64,000 bases of DNA from the NCBI RefSeq assembly GCF_000620805.1, contig NZ_KK211187.1, positions 114,894-178,893 on the forward strand. Reading direction: 5' to 3'. Source of the DNA: Exiguobacterium undae DSM 14481 (GTDB lineage Bacteria; Bacillota; Bacilli; Exiguobacteriales; Exiguobacteriaceae). Positions 54,697 through 62,361 of the stretch are shown here, piece by piece. Within the stretch, counting starts at the first letter, position 1, and every line of letters begins with the position of its first letter. The position numbers were made by a program, and so were the translations under genes. The notes under the pieces are model-generated. The model searched no databases. It saw only the letters and a program-made list of their open reading frames with translations, and was not told the origin of the DNA.

Positions 54697-55146
54697 TTAA
54701 TTAACCGTTGTTTTAGGTAAAGTGAGGGCATTCGTTTCAATTCGTTGCATCATTTGAGCCAGCTGATGTTGTTCGTCTGCCGTGAATCCTTCAAGCAATT
54801 GCTCGAGGAATTCATCTTTTTGCTCACGTAGTCGTGCAATGCGGGTGGCACCTTCTTGCGTCAATGAAACGAGAATGACGCGGTTATCCGTTGCTGAACG
54901 GACACGTTCAATCATCCCGTTCGTTTCGAGATGCTTCAAGTGGCGTGTCACGGCAGCATTATCGACGTTGACGCGTTGTTGCAATTCTTTTTGGCTGATC
55001 GTCGTATCCACCTCGAGTTGAGCGAGCAGATCCATCCGGGTTTGGCTGAAACCGTCCGTACAAAGATCAAATTTTTGAGCGATTGTCTTATTGACGGAGA
55101 CGAGCGCATAAATCAATCGTCCTTTTTCAGTACAAGAAATACTCAA
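54697..55146 (-). CDS. MarR family regulator of the nitroreductase pair
   Basis: A 149-residue MarR/DUF24-like winged-helix regulator with DNA-binding part ISQKELQQRVNVDNAAVTRHLKHLETNGMIERVRSATDNRVILVSLTQEG (about 55-110). The start is placed at TTG 55146 after ggaaggatgtgatgac because longer ORF starts lie in the promoter region. Two cysteines near the N-terminus (positions about 4 and 31) could sense quinones or oxidants, as in other MarR proteins (inference). It heads the operon and a dyad operator stands at its promoter. Confidence 0.82.
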   Translation of the reverse strand: MSISCTEKGRLIYALVSVNKTIAQKFDLCTDGFSQTRMDLLAQLEVDTTISQKELQQRVNVDNAAVTRHLKHLETNGMIERVRSATDNRVILVSLTQEGATRIARLREQKDEFLEQLLEGFTADEQHQLAQMMQRIETNALTLPKTTVN

Positions 55147-55185
55147 GTCATCACATCCTTCCCTTCGTTCGAAAAATCCTTGACG

Positions 55186-55237
55186 TATCAAAGATTGATA
55201 TGTAAACGAATATAACGTGTCTGTTTTCATGCTGCAA
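55186..55237 (-). promoter_or_regulatory. Promoter and operator of the MarR-nitroreductase operon
   Basis: On the minus strand TTGCAG (55232-55237), a 17-bp spacer and TATATT (55209-55214). Downstream lies TATCAATCTTTGATA (55186-55200), a perfect dyad of 6-bp arms around TCT, at the transcription start. Confidence 0.7.
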
Positions 55238-55254
55238 CTAATATGCTTCATCCA

Positions 55255-55288
55255 CAAAAAAAGATACCATTTCGGATGAAAAGGTATC
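55255..55288 (-). terminator. Terminator of the YczE-like gene
   Basis: GATACC and GGTATC arms with a loose inner stem and a T run on the minus strand. Confidence 0.65.
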
Positions 55289-55300
55289 GAGTCAAACGAC

Positions 55301-55969
55301 TTAACTAATTTTCTGTTGTTTCCGGGGAATCGTTCCGGCATCGATGGCAGCAATCATCCGGCGGAAATGACCCAACCAAAACTGCAGGAACGGACCGATC
55401 AAGAAAATCGATAAAATCGTTCCGAAGAACACCGGTCCGCCGAGCAGCCAACCGATTCCGCAGGCGGTGATTTCCATGAATGTCCGCATCATCCGGATCG
55501 ACGTTCCGAATCGTTCCGCCAGTGTCAGCGTTAGTCCATCACGTGGTCCGGCACCGTAACCGACGGCGACATAAAGGCCGGCGCCCATTCCGATGATAAA
55601 GATTCCTGCAATCAGCCACAGCGTGTTTTGCCAAACGGAAGAAAACGACGGCAGGAGACCTGAACCGAGGACGAGGTTCATGAACACCCCGACAAAAATC
55701 GCGTTGACGAGCGTACCGATCTGCGGTGTGATCCGGTCGAGCAAATACTTGACGAACACAAGCAATAATCCGACGAGGAGAATAATCGTCCCGACGGAAA
55801 AAGGCGTTTTGTTTTGGAGACCCAAATGAAGGACGTCCCATGTCGAGACGCCAAGCTGTGCCGTGATCATCATCGATGAACCGACAGCGAGTAAAAACAG
55901 ACCAAATAAGAACAATGTCCATTTCAGGACGGAGCGTAACAGCCAGGACGTTTGAATTGTCTGTCTCAT
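55301..55969 (-). CDS. YczE/YyaS/YitT family membrane protein
   Basis: A 222-residue protein with five or six transmembrane helices. The LGVSTWDVLHLGLQ motif after the first helix and GAGLYVAVGYGAGPRDGLTLTLAERFGTSIRMMRTFMEI are typical of the YczE-type subgroup, which includes putative regulators of transport or lipopeptide production in Bacillus. Function unknown. It begins after cgaggtgtc and is divergent from the DUF817 gene. Confidence 0.8.
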   Translation of the reverse strand: MRQTIQTSWLLRSVLKWTLFLFGLFLLAVGSSMMITAQLGVSTWDVLHLGLQNKTPFSVGTIILLVGLLLVFVKYLLDRITPQIGTLVNAIFVGVFMNLVLGSGLLPSFSSVWQNTLWLIAGIFIIGMGAGLYVAVGYGAGPRDGLTLTLAERFGTSIRMMRTFMEITACGIGWLLGGPVFFGTILSIFLIGPFLQFWLGHFRRMIAAIDAGTIPRKQQKIS

Positions 55970-56119
55970 TTACGGAAGACACCTCGTTTCGGAGTAAAAT
56001 TGATTCATTAACTGTACCATGTTTGATGGAGAAAATTGAAGTGAATCCGATATTTTCCATCTTGAGGTGGAGGGAATCACTTCTCCGGATGCGTATACTA
56101 ATGAAAAGGAGGTCACCTC

Positions 56120-56899
56120 ATGCAAAAAATCCGCCATTTCATCCGTTTTACATATCTCGAAGCCATCTGTTGTGTCTTTCCGGTTGCGATTTTTTTGGCG
56201 CTTGCGGTATCCCGGTACCTTCCATCTGAACCGATTGCGCGCTATGACTTGCTTTTAGTGTGGTGTCTTTTTGTTCAGATCGTGCTGCTTGTAACACGGT
56301 ACGAAACAAAAGAAGAGTTCAAATTGATTTTAATCTTTCATGCGATTGGCTTGGGACTCGAGTTGTTTAAAGTCCAGGTTGGTTCCTGGAGTTATCCGGA
56401 AGACGCCTGGAGCAAGGTGTTTGGTGTGCCGCTTTATGCCGGTTTCATGTATGCGAGTGTCGCGAGCTACATCTGCCAGGCCTTTCGCCGGTTTGATCTC
56501 CGGATCACCGAATTTCCCCGTCCGCTTCTCGCCTCCTTGATCGGACTGTTAGTCTACTTAAACTTTTTTACCCATCACTGGTTATTTGATTTCCGCTGGC
56601 TGTTGATGGGACTTGTTGCCGTTGTTTTCTTAAGATCCTGGGTCTATTACCGGTTGGATGAGACCGTCTACCGGATGCCGCTGGTCCTGTCATTTGGTCT
56701 GATCGCCTGGTTCATCTGGCTCGCTGAAAATATCGTGACGTTTTTTAAAGGATGGGTCTATCCGAATCAAGAGGAGGGCTGGGAACTGGTCGACTTCGGA
56801 AAACTGTCGTCTTGGTTTTTGCTTGTGATCATCACGATTTTAATTGTGGCCGTCGAAAAATACCGGTTGGGCGACCCGTCAATCGAAATTAAAACCTAA
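56120..56899 (+). CDS. DUF817 family membrane protein
   Basis: A 259-residue integral membrane protein with about eight helices. SWSYPEDAWSKVFGVPLYAGFMYASVASYICQA and NFFTHHWLFDFRWLLMG are signatures of DUF817, a family with no experimentally defined function. The start follows aaaaggaggtcac. It is monocistronic; a short hairpin near 56916 follows but has no clear T run. Confidence 0.85.
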   Translation: MQKIRHFIRFTYLEAICCVFPVAIFLALAVSRYLPSEPIARYDLLLVWCLFVQIVLLVTRYETKEEFKLILIFHAIGLGLELFKVQVGSWSYPEDAWSKVFGVPLYAGFMYASVASYICQAFRRFDLRITEFPRPLLASLIGLLVYLNFFTHHWLFDFRWLLMGLVAVVFLRSWVYYRLDETVYRMPLVLSFGLIAWFIWLAENIVTFFKGWVYPNQEEGWELVDFGKLSSWFLLVIITILIVAVEKYRLGDPSIEIKT

Positions 56900-56989
56900 C
56901 CATAAACAAAAAAATACCTGGTTATTTTTAGACCAACCTACACGAAACCCCCTTGCTATAGTTGAAAAAAAGCAAAGGGGTTGTTTGAG

Positions 56990-58261
56990 ATGATGCAACA
57001 AATCATGGAACGGGCGAAAGAATTGGTCGCCGGTAAATTACAGATTGTTGAAACGGCGGAAGATTGGGAATTGCTGCTTGAGGAAATCCGGGGAATCGAT
57101 GAATGGGTCCAATTGTCGCGTTACTATACACCACGCGTACATCCGCAAGAGGTGCTTCAACCGACGAAAGAAGAGCAGCCGGCGTCACCCGGTCCGTTGA
57201 CAGAACTGCCGAAATCGGACGAACCGATCGTTGAACAACGCTATGCGTATACGTTTGTCCGGGAATTAAAAGGCGGATCGTTGCGGGAATGGCCGAACAG
57301 CCATATCTCGGAAAAGGAAATCCGCCAATGGAATCTTGAGCACGGCATGGAAGTCCGCGTTCAGATTATTCATCAAGACCACCGGCGGACGTCACTGGAA
57401 GTGCTCGCCGTCGTCGCAACCGATCAAATGAAGACGCTGGAGCAACGAATCGTCTTTGAAAAATGTATCGTCAAAAATCACGGCATCATCGAGTCGACGG
57501 TCAACGGTCCGTTGAAGGATGAGACGGGAAAACCGTTTTACTACGCAACTCCGGTCGAAGATATGCGATTCTTTCAATTGAAGGAAGGACAACTTGTCGA
57601 CTTGGTCATGTGGAAAGGTCATCCGGAAACACTGACGATTGCCTGGAAGTATCCCTTCCAATATGAAGAACCAATCGTTCAACCGTTTGATCCGTCAACA
57701 GAATCGAAACCGACAGACGTGACGGCAGAAATGGCCGTGACATCCGTATCAAAAAAATCGACCGGGCGATATGCCAAGCAGATGAAGCGAAAACCGACCG
57801 TGAAAAAGGTTCGGCAACCACGCCGGATTCGCGAAAAGAAACAACAACCGATGACGCCGCTCGTCACGACGTCGCTGCCGGGACAACCCATCGATTACGT
57901 CGACAAGGAACCGCTTGAGTTTGCAGCGTTTAAAGGAATGCGGCTCGTCATCGTCGGAAACGAACAGCAGGCACCCGTCTACCGGACATTTTTTGCTGAG
58001 ACCGGAATCGAGCTCATTCATTTAGCGGGGGATGCCCAGTCGGCGAAGAAAATTGCCTGCCTCGCGCAAAAGACGGATGCCATCGTCGTCATCACGAGTC
58101 GTGTTTCGCATGCGGCGTCAGCCCATGTCATCGCACAAGCCAAAAAACATGCCATCCCATTTGCGATGGAACGCCTCGATGGTCGACGTTCGCTCTATAC
58201 GGCCTGCCAACGTCAGCTCGAAAAAGCACGCCTGCACAAGCTAAAAACAGGAAAATCCTGA
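56990..58261 (+). CDS. DUF2325-domain protein with unknown N-terminal region
   Basis: A 423-residue cytoplasmic protein. The last about 100 residues (GMRLVIVGNEQQAPVYRTFFAETGIELIHLAGD...DAIVVITSRVSHAASAHVIAQAKKHAIPF) match the DUF2325 pattern, a Rossmann-like module. The first 300 residues are not recognised: helical start (MMQQIMERAKELV), a PTKEEQPASPGP linker, a beta-rich middle, and a basic linker (KQMKRKPTVKKVRQPRRIREKKQQ) that could bind nucleic acid. Start at ATG 56990 with aaagggg upstream; the TTG at 56981 is an alternative. Confidence 0.75.
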   Translation: MMQQIMERAKELVAGKLQIVETAEDWELLLEEIRGIDEWVQLSRYYTPRVHPQEVLQPTKEEQPASPGPLTELPKSDEPIVEQRYAYTFVRELKGGSLREWPNSHISEKEIRQWNLEHGMEVRVQIIHQDHRRTSLEVLAVVATDQMKTLEQRIVFEKCIVKNHGIIESTVNGPLKDETGKPFYYATPVEDMRFFQLKEGQLVDLVMWKGHPETLTIAWKYPFQYEEPIVQPFDPSTESKPTDVTAEMAVTSVSKKSTGRYAKQMKRKPTVKKVRQPRRIREKKQQPMTPLVTTSLPGQPIDYVDKEPLEFAAFKGMRLVIVGNEQQAPVYRTFFAETGIELIHLAGDAQSAKKIACLAQKTDAIVVITSRVSHAASAHVIAQAKKHAIPFAMERLDGRRSLYTACQRQLEKARLHKLKTGKS

Positions 58262-58328
58262 AAATAACTGAAACTCCTTACTGCTTAAGCCGTAAATAGG
58301 AGTAGAACTTATTTTAAGGAGGATCTTT

Positions 58329-58967
58329 ATGATTAAAGAATTAAAACTATCGGCACGTGAGTCACTTAACGGTCGCTGGGTCTTCATGGCACTCATGTTT
58401 TTACTGTTTCTCATCATTCAAGGGATTCCCACTACGTTTTCTTCTGCTCCGAACGAAGACTTTCAGTTCATCGATTTGATTGGATTTGTGTTGAACATCC
58501 TGTTCCTGCCGCTTGCGATCGGTTGGGCATGGCTTGCGCTGTCTGTCGCCCGTAAAGAAGAAGCAAAAATCGTCGATTTATTCGAACCGTATAAGTTTTT
58601 CTTGAAAGCAGTTGGTCTGTCGCTTGTTCAAGGTATTCTTCTTGGATTATGGTTCTTGCTGTTGATCGTTCCGGGAATCATCAAGTCATTTTCGTATATG
58701 CTGACTTATTACATTTTACGTGATGAACCGTCGATCGGTATTTTGGATGCGATTACGCGTTCACGCCAAATGATGGATGGTCACAAGATGGAAGCCTTTA
58801 TGCTTGTTCTCTCCTTCATTGGTTGGTTCCTGCTCGGTTTGATTACGATCGGAATTGCCTTCCTCTGGGTTGGACCTTACTTCAGCGTCACCCTCGCCAA
58901 GTTTTATGACCGCATCCGCGGTGAAGAAGCACCTGTCGAAGAGTCGGCATTTGTTGCCCCATATTAA
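58329..58967 (+). CDS. DUF975 family membrane protein
   Basis: A 212-residue protein with about six helices. KELKLSARESLNGRW start, FFLKAVGLSLVQGILLGLWFLLLIVPGIIKSFSYMLTYYILRDEPSIGILDAITRSRQMMDGHKMEAFML are the DUF975 hallmarks, with the SR motif in a cytoplasmic loop. Function unknown, but many members lie near membrane stress genes. The site aaggagg precedes ATG; a terminator follows. Confidence 0.9.
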   Translation: MIKELKLSARESLNGRWVFMALMFLLFLIIQGIPTTFSSAPNEDFQFIDLIGFVLNILFLPLAIGWAWLALSVARKEEAKIVDLFEPYKFFLKAVGLSLVQGILLGLWFLLLIVPGIIKSFSYMLTYYILRDEPSIGILDAITRSRQMMDGHKMEAFMLVLSFIGWFLLGLITIGIAFLWVGPYFSVTLAKFYDRIRGEEAPVEESAFVAPY

Positions 58968-58971
58968 GACA

Positions 58972-59004
58972 AGGAGGATGAGAGCCCAGCTCTCGTCCTT
59001 TTTT
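58972..59004 (+). terminator. Terminator after DUF975 gene
   Basis: Stem AGGATGAGAGC with GCTCTCGTCCT (one G-U), short loop, T6. Confidence 0.88.
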
Positions 59005-59045
59005 GATACTGTTTTTAATTCCGATTGGAAAACAAGGTTTAATGG

Positions 59046-59074
59046 TTGCTTTACTCTGCTAAAAAGTGTACGAT
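59046..59074 (+). promoter_or_regulatory. Promoter of the second S-box operon
   Basis: TTGCTT (59046-59051), 17-bp spacer and TACGAT (59069-59074), 14 bp ahead of the SAM aptamer. Confidence 0.6.
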
Positions 59075-59087
59075 AATTCCAATAATT

Positions 59088-59191
59088 CTTATCAAGAGAA
59101 GTCGAGGGAATGGCCCGAAGACACTTCAGCAACCCCGCATCATGCGCGGAAGGTGCTACTTCCTAAAGGGATCAATCCCTTTACAGATAAG
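59088..59191 (+). ncRNA. SAM-I (S-box) riboswitch
   Basis: P1 CTTATC (59088-59093) pairs with GATAAG (59186-59191). Core pieces AAGAGAAGTCGAGGGAATGGCCC, CTTCAGCAACC, a GC-rich P3 hairpin and AAGGTGCTACTTCC are all present, followed by an extra AAAGGGAT/ATCCCTTT hairpin. The terminator (59211-59247) precedes the flavin monooxygenase gene, so SAM should shut the operon off. Confidence 0.94.
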
Positions 59192-59210
59192 AGCAGACAC
59201 GATTAATCCG

Positions 59211-59247
59211 TCGCTCTTTTCGATTTTCGAGAAGAGCGATTTTTTTA
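59211..59247 (+). terminator. Riboswitch-controlled terminator
   Basis: Stem TCGCTCTT..TCG with CGA..AAGAGCGA and T7. Confidence 0.9.
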
Positions 59248-59265
59248 ATAAGGGGGATATAACGG

Positions 59266-60324
59266 ATGGAGTATGGATTTTGGTTACCGATTTTTGGAGG
59301 GTGGTTACGAAACGTCGAGGACGAACAGATGCCGGCGACGTTCGATTATGCCAAACAGGTGGCGCAAACAGCAGAACAAATCGGATTTTCGACGACGCTG
59401 ATTGCGGAATTGAACTTAAATGACATCAAAGGGCTGGAAGCACCAAGTCTTGAAGCCTGGACGACAGCAGCGGCGATTGCTGCGACGACAGAACGACTGG
59501 AAATCATGACAGCTGTCCGTCCGGGGTTCCATAATCCGGCGACGACCGCGAAGATGGCAGCAAACATCGATCAACTCAGCAACGGACGCTTTACACTGAA
59601 CGTCGTCTCTGCCTGGTGGGAAGAAGAAGCGCGGCAATACAACGGGATCTTCACGGCGCATGACGAACGGTATGCGCGGACGGAAGAGTTTGTCACGATC
59701 ATGAAAGGATTATGGGCAGACGCTTCACCGTACAGCTTCGACGGGAACTACTATACGCTCGAGAAGACACAGCTGCATCCGAAGCCCGTTCAACGACCGG
59801 GCATCAAGTTGTACGCAGGCGGGGAAAGTGAAGCCGGCAAACAAACCATCGTCAATCATTGTGATGCCTATGTCATGCACGGCGGAACGGTGGAAGAAGT
59901 ATCCGTCAAGATTGAGGATATGAAGGCGCGTCGACAAGCGACCGGGCAACCGCCACTTGAAAGTTTTGGACTGGCTGCGTATATCATCTGCCGTGATACG
60001 GAAGAAGAGGCTGTTCAAGAGTGGCAGCGGATCACGGACGTCAAGGAAGACGGTGCCGGTTACGTCGGGTACGACGATTTCGTCAGCAAATCACAACTCG
60101 AACAGCAGGTAAAACGGAACGATTATTCGGTCTCCAACCGTGGACTCCGTCCTGATTTGATTGGAACACCGGAACAGATTGCCGAACGGATTCTTGCGTT
60201 TGAGCAGGTGGGTGTCTCCTTATTATTACTTCAATTTTCACCACAACTTGAAGAAATGGAACGCTTCGCGCGCGACGTCATGCCGCTTGTCGAAGAAAAA
60301 CGAAAGGTAGGTCAAACCAAATGA
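59266..60324 (+). CDS. LLM-class flavin-dependent monooxygenase (SfnG/SsuD-like)
   Basis: A 352-residue bacterial-luciferase-like FMNH2 monooxygenase. MEYGFWLPIFGGWLRNVEDEQM start, TTERLEIMTAVRPGFHNPATTAKMAANIDQLSNGRFTLNVVSAWWEEEARQYN and HDERYARTEEFVTIMKGLW are typical of alkanesulfonate (SsuD) and dimethylsulfone (SfnG) monooxygenases, which release sulfur from organosulfur compounds. The S-box ahead supports a sulfur-scavenging role (inference). RBS gggggata. The ATP-grasp gene overlaps its stop codon (ATGA). Confidence 0.87.
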   Translation: MEYGFWLPIFGGWLRNVEDEQMPATFDYAKQVAQTAEQIGFSTTLIAELNLNDIKGLEAPSLEAWTTAAAIAATTERLEIMTAVRPGFHNPATTAKMAANIDQLSNGRFTLNVVSAWWEEEARQYNGIFTAHDERYARTEEFVTIMKGLWADASPYSFDGNYYTLEKTQLHPKPVQRPGIKLYAGGESEAGKQTIVNHCDAYVMHGGTVEEVSVKIEDMKARRQATGQPPLESFGLAAYIICRDTEEEAVQEWQRITDVKEDGAGYVGYDDFVSKSQLEQQVKRNDYSVSNRGLRPDLIGTPEQIAERILAFEQVGVSLLLLQFSPQLEEMERFARDVMPLVEEKRKVGQTK

Positions 60325-61268
60325 CAAAAATTCATATCTTACACGAAAACCAGGAATGGACGGACCATTTGATTAAACGACTCGAAGAACTGGAGTTGCC
60401 GTATGAACAGTGGCATCTCGATGAAGGACAGGTCCCGCTTGATGAAATCCCGCCAGAAGGCGTCTTCTACAGCCGGATGAGTGCGTCTTCGCATACGCGC
60501 GGGCACCGCTACGCGCCGGAACTGACGGAAGGGGTGCTCGCGTGGCTCGAGGAGCACGACCGGGCGGTCTTCAACGGAACACGTGCGTTGCGACTGGAAG
60601 TCAGTAAAATCAATCAATATACGGCTCTTCGAAAAGCCGGTATCCGTGTCCCGAAAACGACGGCTGCCGTCGGACGTGATCAGATTGTCGAAGCGGCGAA
60701 AAACATCGGGGTGTCGTCGTTCATCACGAAACACAACCGTGCCGGAAAAGGACTGGGGGTCCAGTTGTTCCATTCGATCGAAGCACTTGAAACGTATCTC
60801 GATGGCCCGACCTTTGATGAGCCGGTCGACGGCATCACCCTGATTCAAGAGTATATCCAAGCGCCTGAACCGTATATCACGCGTTGTGAATTCGTCGGCG
60901 GAAAATTCGTTTACGCCGTACAAGTTGATACGTCAGAAGGCTTTGAACTGTGCCCGGCGGACGCGTGTGTGATCGATGACTTGTTCTGCCCGGTCGGGGA
61001 AGAAGCACCACAAACTCCGATGAAGTTTAAAGTCGTTGATGGATTCGATGATCCGATTATCCAGCAATACGAAGCTTTCCTGCAAGCGAATCAGATTGCT
61101 GTCGCCGGGATTGAATTCATCAAGGATGCGGACGGGACGATCTATACGTATGATGTCAACACGAATACGAACTACAACTCGGATGCGGAAGCGGCTGCTG
61201 GTAAGTTCGGAATGCTGGAGCTCGCGAAGTTCCTTGGGAATGCCTTGGAGCGTCAAACTGTAAAATAA
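60321..61268 (+). CDS. ATP-grasp ligase (RimK-like)
   Basis: A 315-residue ATP-grasp enzyme. The N-terminal domain (about 1-100) and NGTRALRLEVSKINQYTALRKAGIRVPKTTAAVG lead into the ATP-binding core: SSFITKHNRAGKGLGVQLFHS, ITLIQEYIQA and IEFIKDADGTIYTYDVNTNTNYN (Mg-ligand Glu/Asp/Asn set). Family members add an amino acid to a carboxylate, for example glutamate to a protein or cofactor. Here it is coupled to the flavin monooxygenase by a 4-bp overlap, so it may modify that pathway's substrate or product. Acceptor unknown. Confidence 0.88.
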   Translation: MTKIHILHENQEWTDHLIKRLEELELPYEQWHLDEGQVPLDEIPPEGVFYSRMSASSHTRGHRYAPELTEGVLAWLEEHDRAVFNGTRALRLEVSKINQYTALRKAGIRVPKTTAAVGRDQIVEAAKNIGVSSFITKHNRAGKGLGVQLFHSIEALETYLDGPTFDEPVDGITLIQEYIQAPEPYITRCEFVGGKFVYAVQVDTSEGFELCPADACVIDDLFCPVGEEAPQTPMKFKVVDGFDDPIIQQYEAFLQANQIAVAGIEFIKDADGTIYTYDVNTNTNYNSDAEAAAGKFGMLELAKFLGNALERQTVK

Positions 61269-61295
61269 ATCATGATTGCCGATTAAAATAAGCCA

Positions 61296-61351
61296 AATAC
61301 CCTGTCTGTGTGTAGTCTGAAGTTAGAACTGCACACATCAGGGTATTTTTT
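61296..61351 (+). terminator. Terminator after the monooxygenase-ligase operon
   Basis: AAATACCCTG and CAGGGTATTT-like arms with inner TGTGTG/CACACA, then T6. The next gene's ribosome site follows closely. Confidence 0.85.
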
Positions 61352-61370
61352 AGTAAAGGGAGGTGTTCGG

Positions 61371-61829
61371 ATGGTGACATGGCACGAAGAAAGAGTCCTC
61401 GACGTTCCAATCGAGCAGGCTTGGCATTTATTTGACCACGATCGGTTGCAACGGTTAATTCCGGGTGTCGTCCAGCACGAAGTGATTGAACGCAAACCGG
61501 GTGTCGTCGGTTCGACGTATCGGCAAACATACATGCAGGGGAACCGGTTAGAGACGTACATCGTGACGGACCTTGCGTATACAAGCGAACCGGACTTTAA
61601 GCAAAACACGATTGGCTTTACCCTTGCGAAAATCTTTCAGCTCGAGATGACGTTTACACTGAAACGGCTCGACGAAACGAGCTGTCAGCTGATTTATACC
61701 GGCAAAAATGAAGGCGCCAACTTTGTCGGCCGGAGCCTGTTGTCACTCGGAGGTGAACGGGAGACAGAAAAAATCGTGCAAGGGTTACTCCGTCGTGTGG
61801 AAGAAGAGGCGAGTCAACTGCGGACATGA
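61371..61829 (+). CDS. SRPBCC (START/polyketide-cyclase-like) protein
   Basis: A 152-residue helix-grip fold protein. WHEERVLDVPIEQAWHLFDHDRLQRLIPGVVQHEVIERKPG is the conserved start with a helix after strand 1, then a series of beta strands and a long C-terminal amphipathic helix (GERETEKIVQGLLRRVEEEASQLR). Such proteins bind hydrophobic ligands; no specific ligand can be given. ATG 61371 follows gggaggtg; the ORF could be extended into the terminator stem to 61308, which is unlikely. Confidence 0.82.
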   Translation: MVTWHEERVLDVPIEQAWHLFDHDRLQRLIPGVVQHEVIERKPGVVGSTYRQTYMQGNRLETYIVTDLAYTSEPDFKQNTIGFTLAKIFQLEMTFTLKRLDETSCQLIYTGKNEGANFVGRSLLSLGGERETEKIVQGLLRRVEEEASQLRT

Positions 61830-61834
61830 TCAAC

Positions 61835-61872
61835 AAAGGCATCTACTCGACTGGAGCAGATGCCTTTCGTTT
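61835..61872. terminator. Hairpin between SRPBCC and Nudix genes
   Basis: 10-bp stem AAAGGCATCT with AGATGCCTTT. T-rich on the plus side (CGTTTGGTTTT). Likely terminator for the SRPBCC gene. Confidence 0.65.
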
Positions 61873-61895
61873 GGTTTTACAAAAAAAAGTATGTC

Positions 61896-62276
61896 TTATC
61901 CTAAAGCCGTTACAATTTTTGCGACTTGTCGATCGGCGGTCATCTCCGAAAGTGGCATCCATCTCACTCCGGTCAGAACTTGGTTTCCCTCCGGACGCTC
62001 TGGATCATATCCCAAAATCGGTTCGCGTGAATCGATCTGTCTGACTAAAAAGCAGATCTCTTGTCCGTTTGCGTGAGTTTCTGAGTAAAGCGGTTTGATG
62101 ATGCGGATGGCGAGATTCACTTCCTCTTGCATCTCCCGGATGACCGCTTGTTCGAAGGTTTCATGTTCCTCGAGACCCCCTCCGGGTAATGTCCAGAAAC
62201 TTCGATCGTTTGTTTCAAGACGAACCATCAAAATCCTACCGTTCTCAATTAAGGCTGCACAGGCACGATGGCGCAA
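61896..62276 (-). CDS. Nudix hydrolase, MutT-like
   Basis: A 126-residue Nudix protein: RACAALIENGRILMVRLE opening, GGGLEEHETFEQAVIREMQEEVNL box (the usual EExGU has Asn in place of Gly), and a RWMPLSEM segment. Likely hydrolyses a nucleoside diphosphate derivative or NDP-linked compound. TTG 62276 is chosen because GAGGAGGAAAA lies right upstream; the ATG at 62300 has no comparable site and would put the Shine-Dalgarno inside the gene. Confidence 0.82.
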   Translation of the reverse strand: MRHRACAALIENGRILMVRLETNDRSFWTLPGGGLEEHETFEQAVIREMQEEVNLAIRIIKPLYSETHANGQEICFLVRQIDSREPILGYDPERPEGNQVLTGVRWMPLSEMTADRQVAKIVTALG

Positions 62277-62315
62277 CGTTTTTCCTCCTCTGATGGGCAT
62301 GATATCTTCAGTCTA

Positions 62316-62352
62316 CAAAAAAGAGACCTCATCCGCTAGGACAGGTCTCTCG
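62316..62352 (-). terminator. Terminator of the ABC-F gene
   Basis: GAGACCT and AGGTCTC arms; on the minus strand a T run follows. Confidence 0.8.
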
Positions 62353-62361
62353 TTTCATTAC

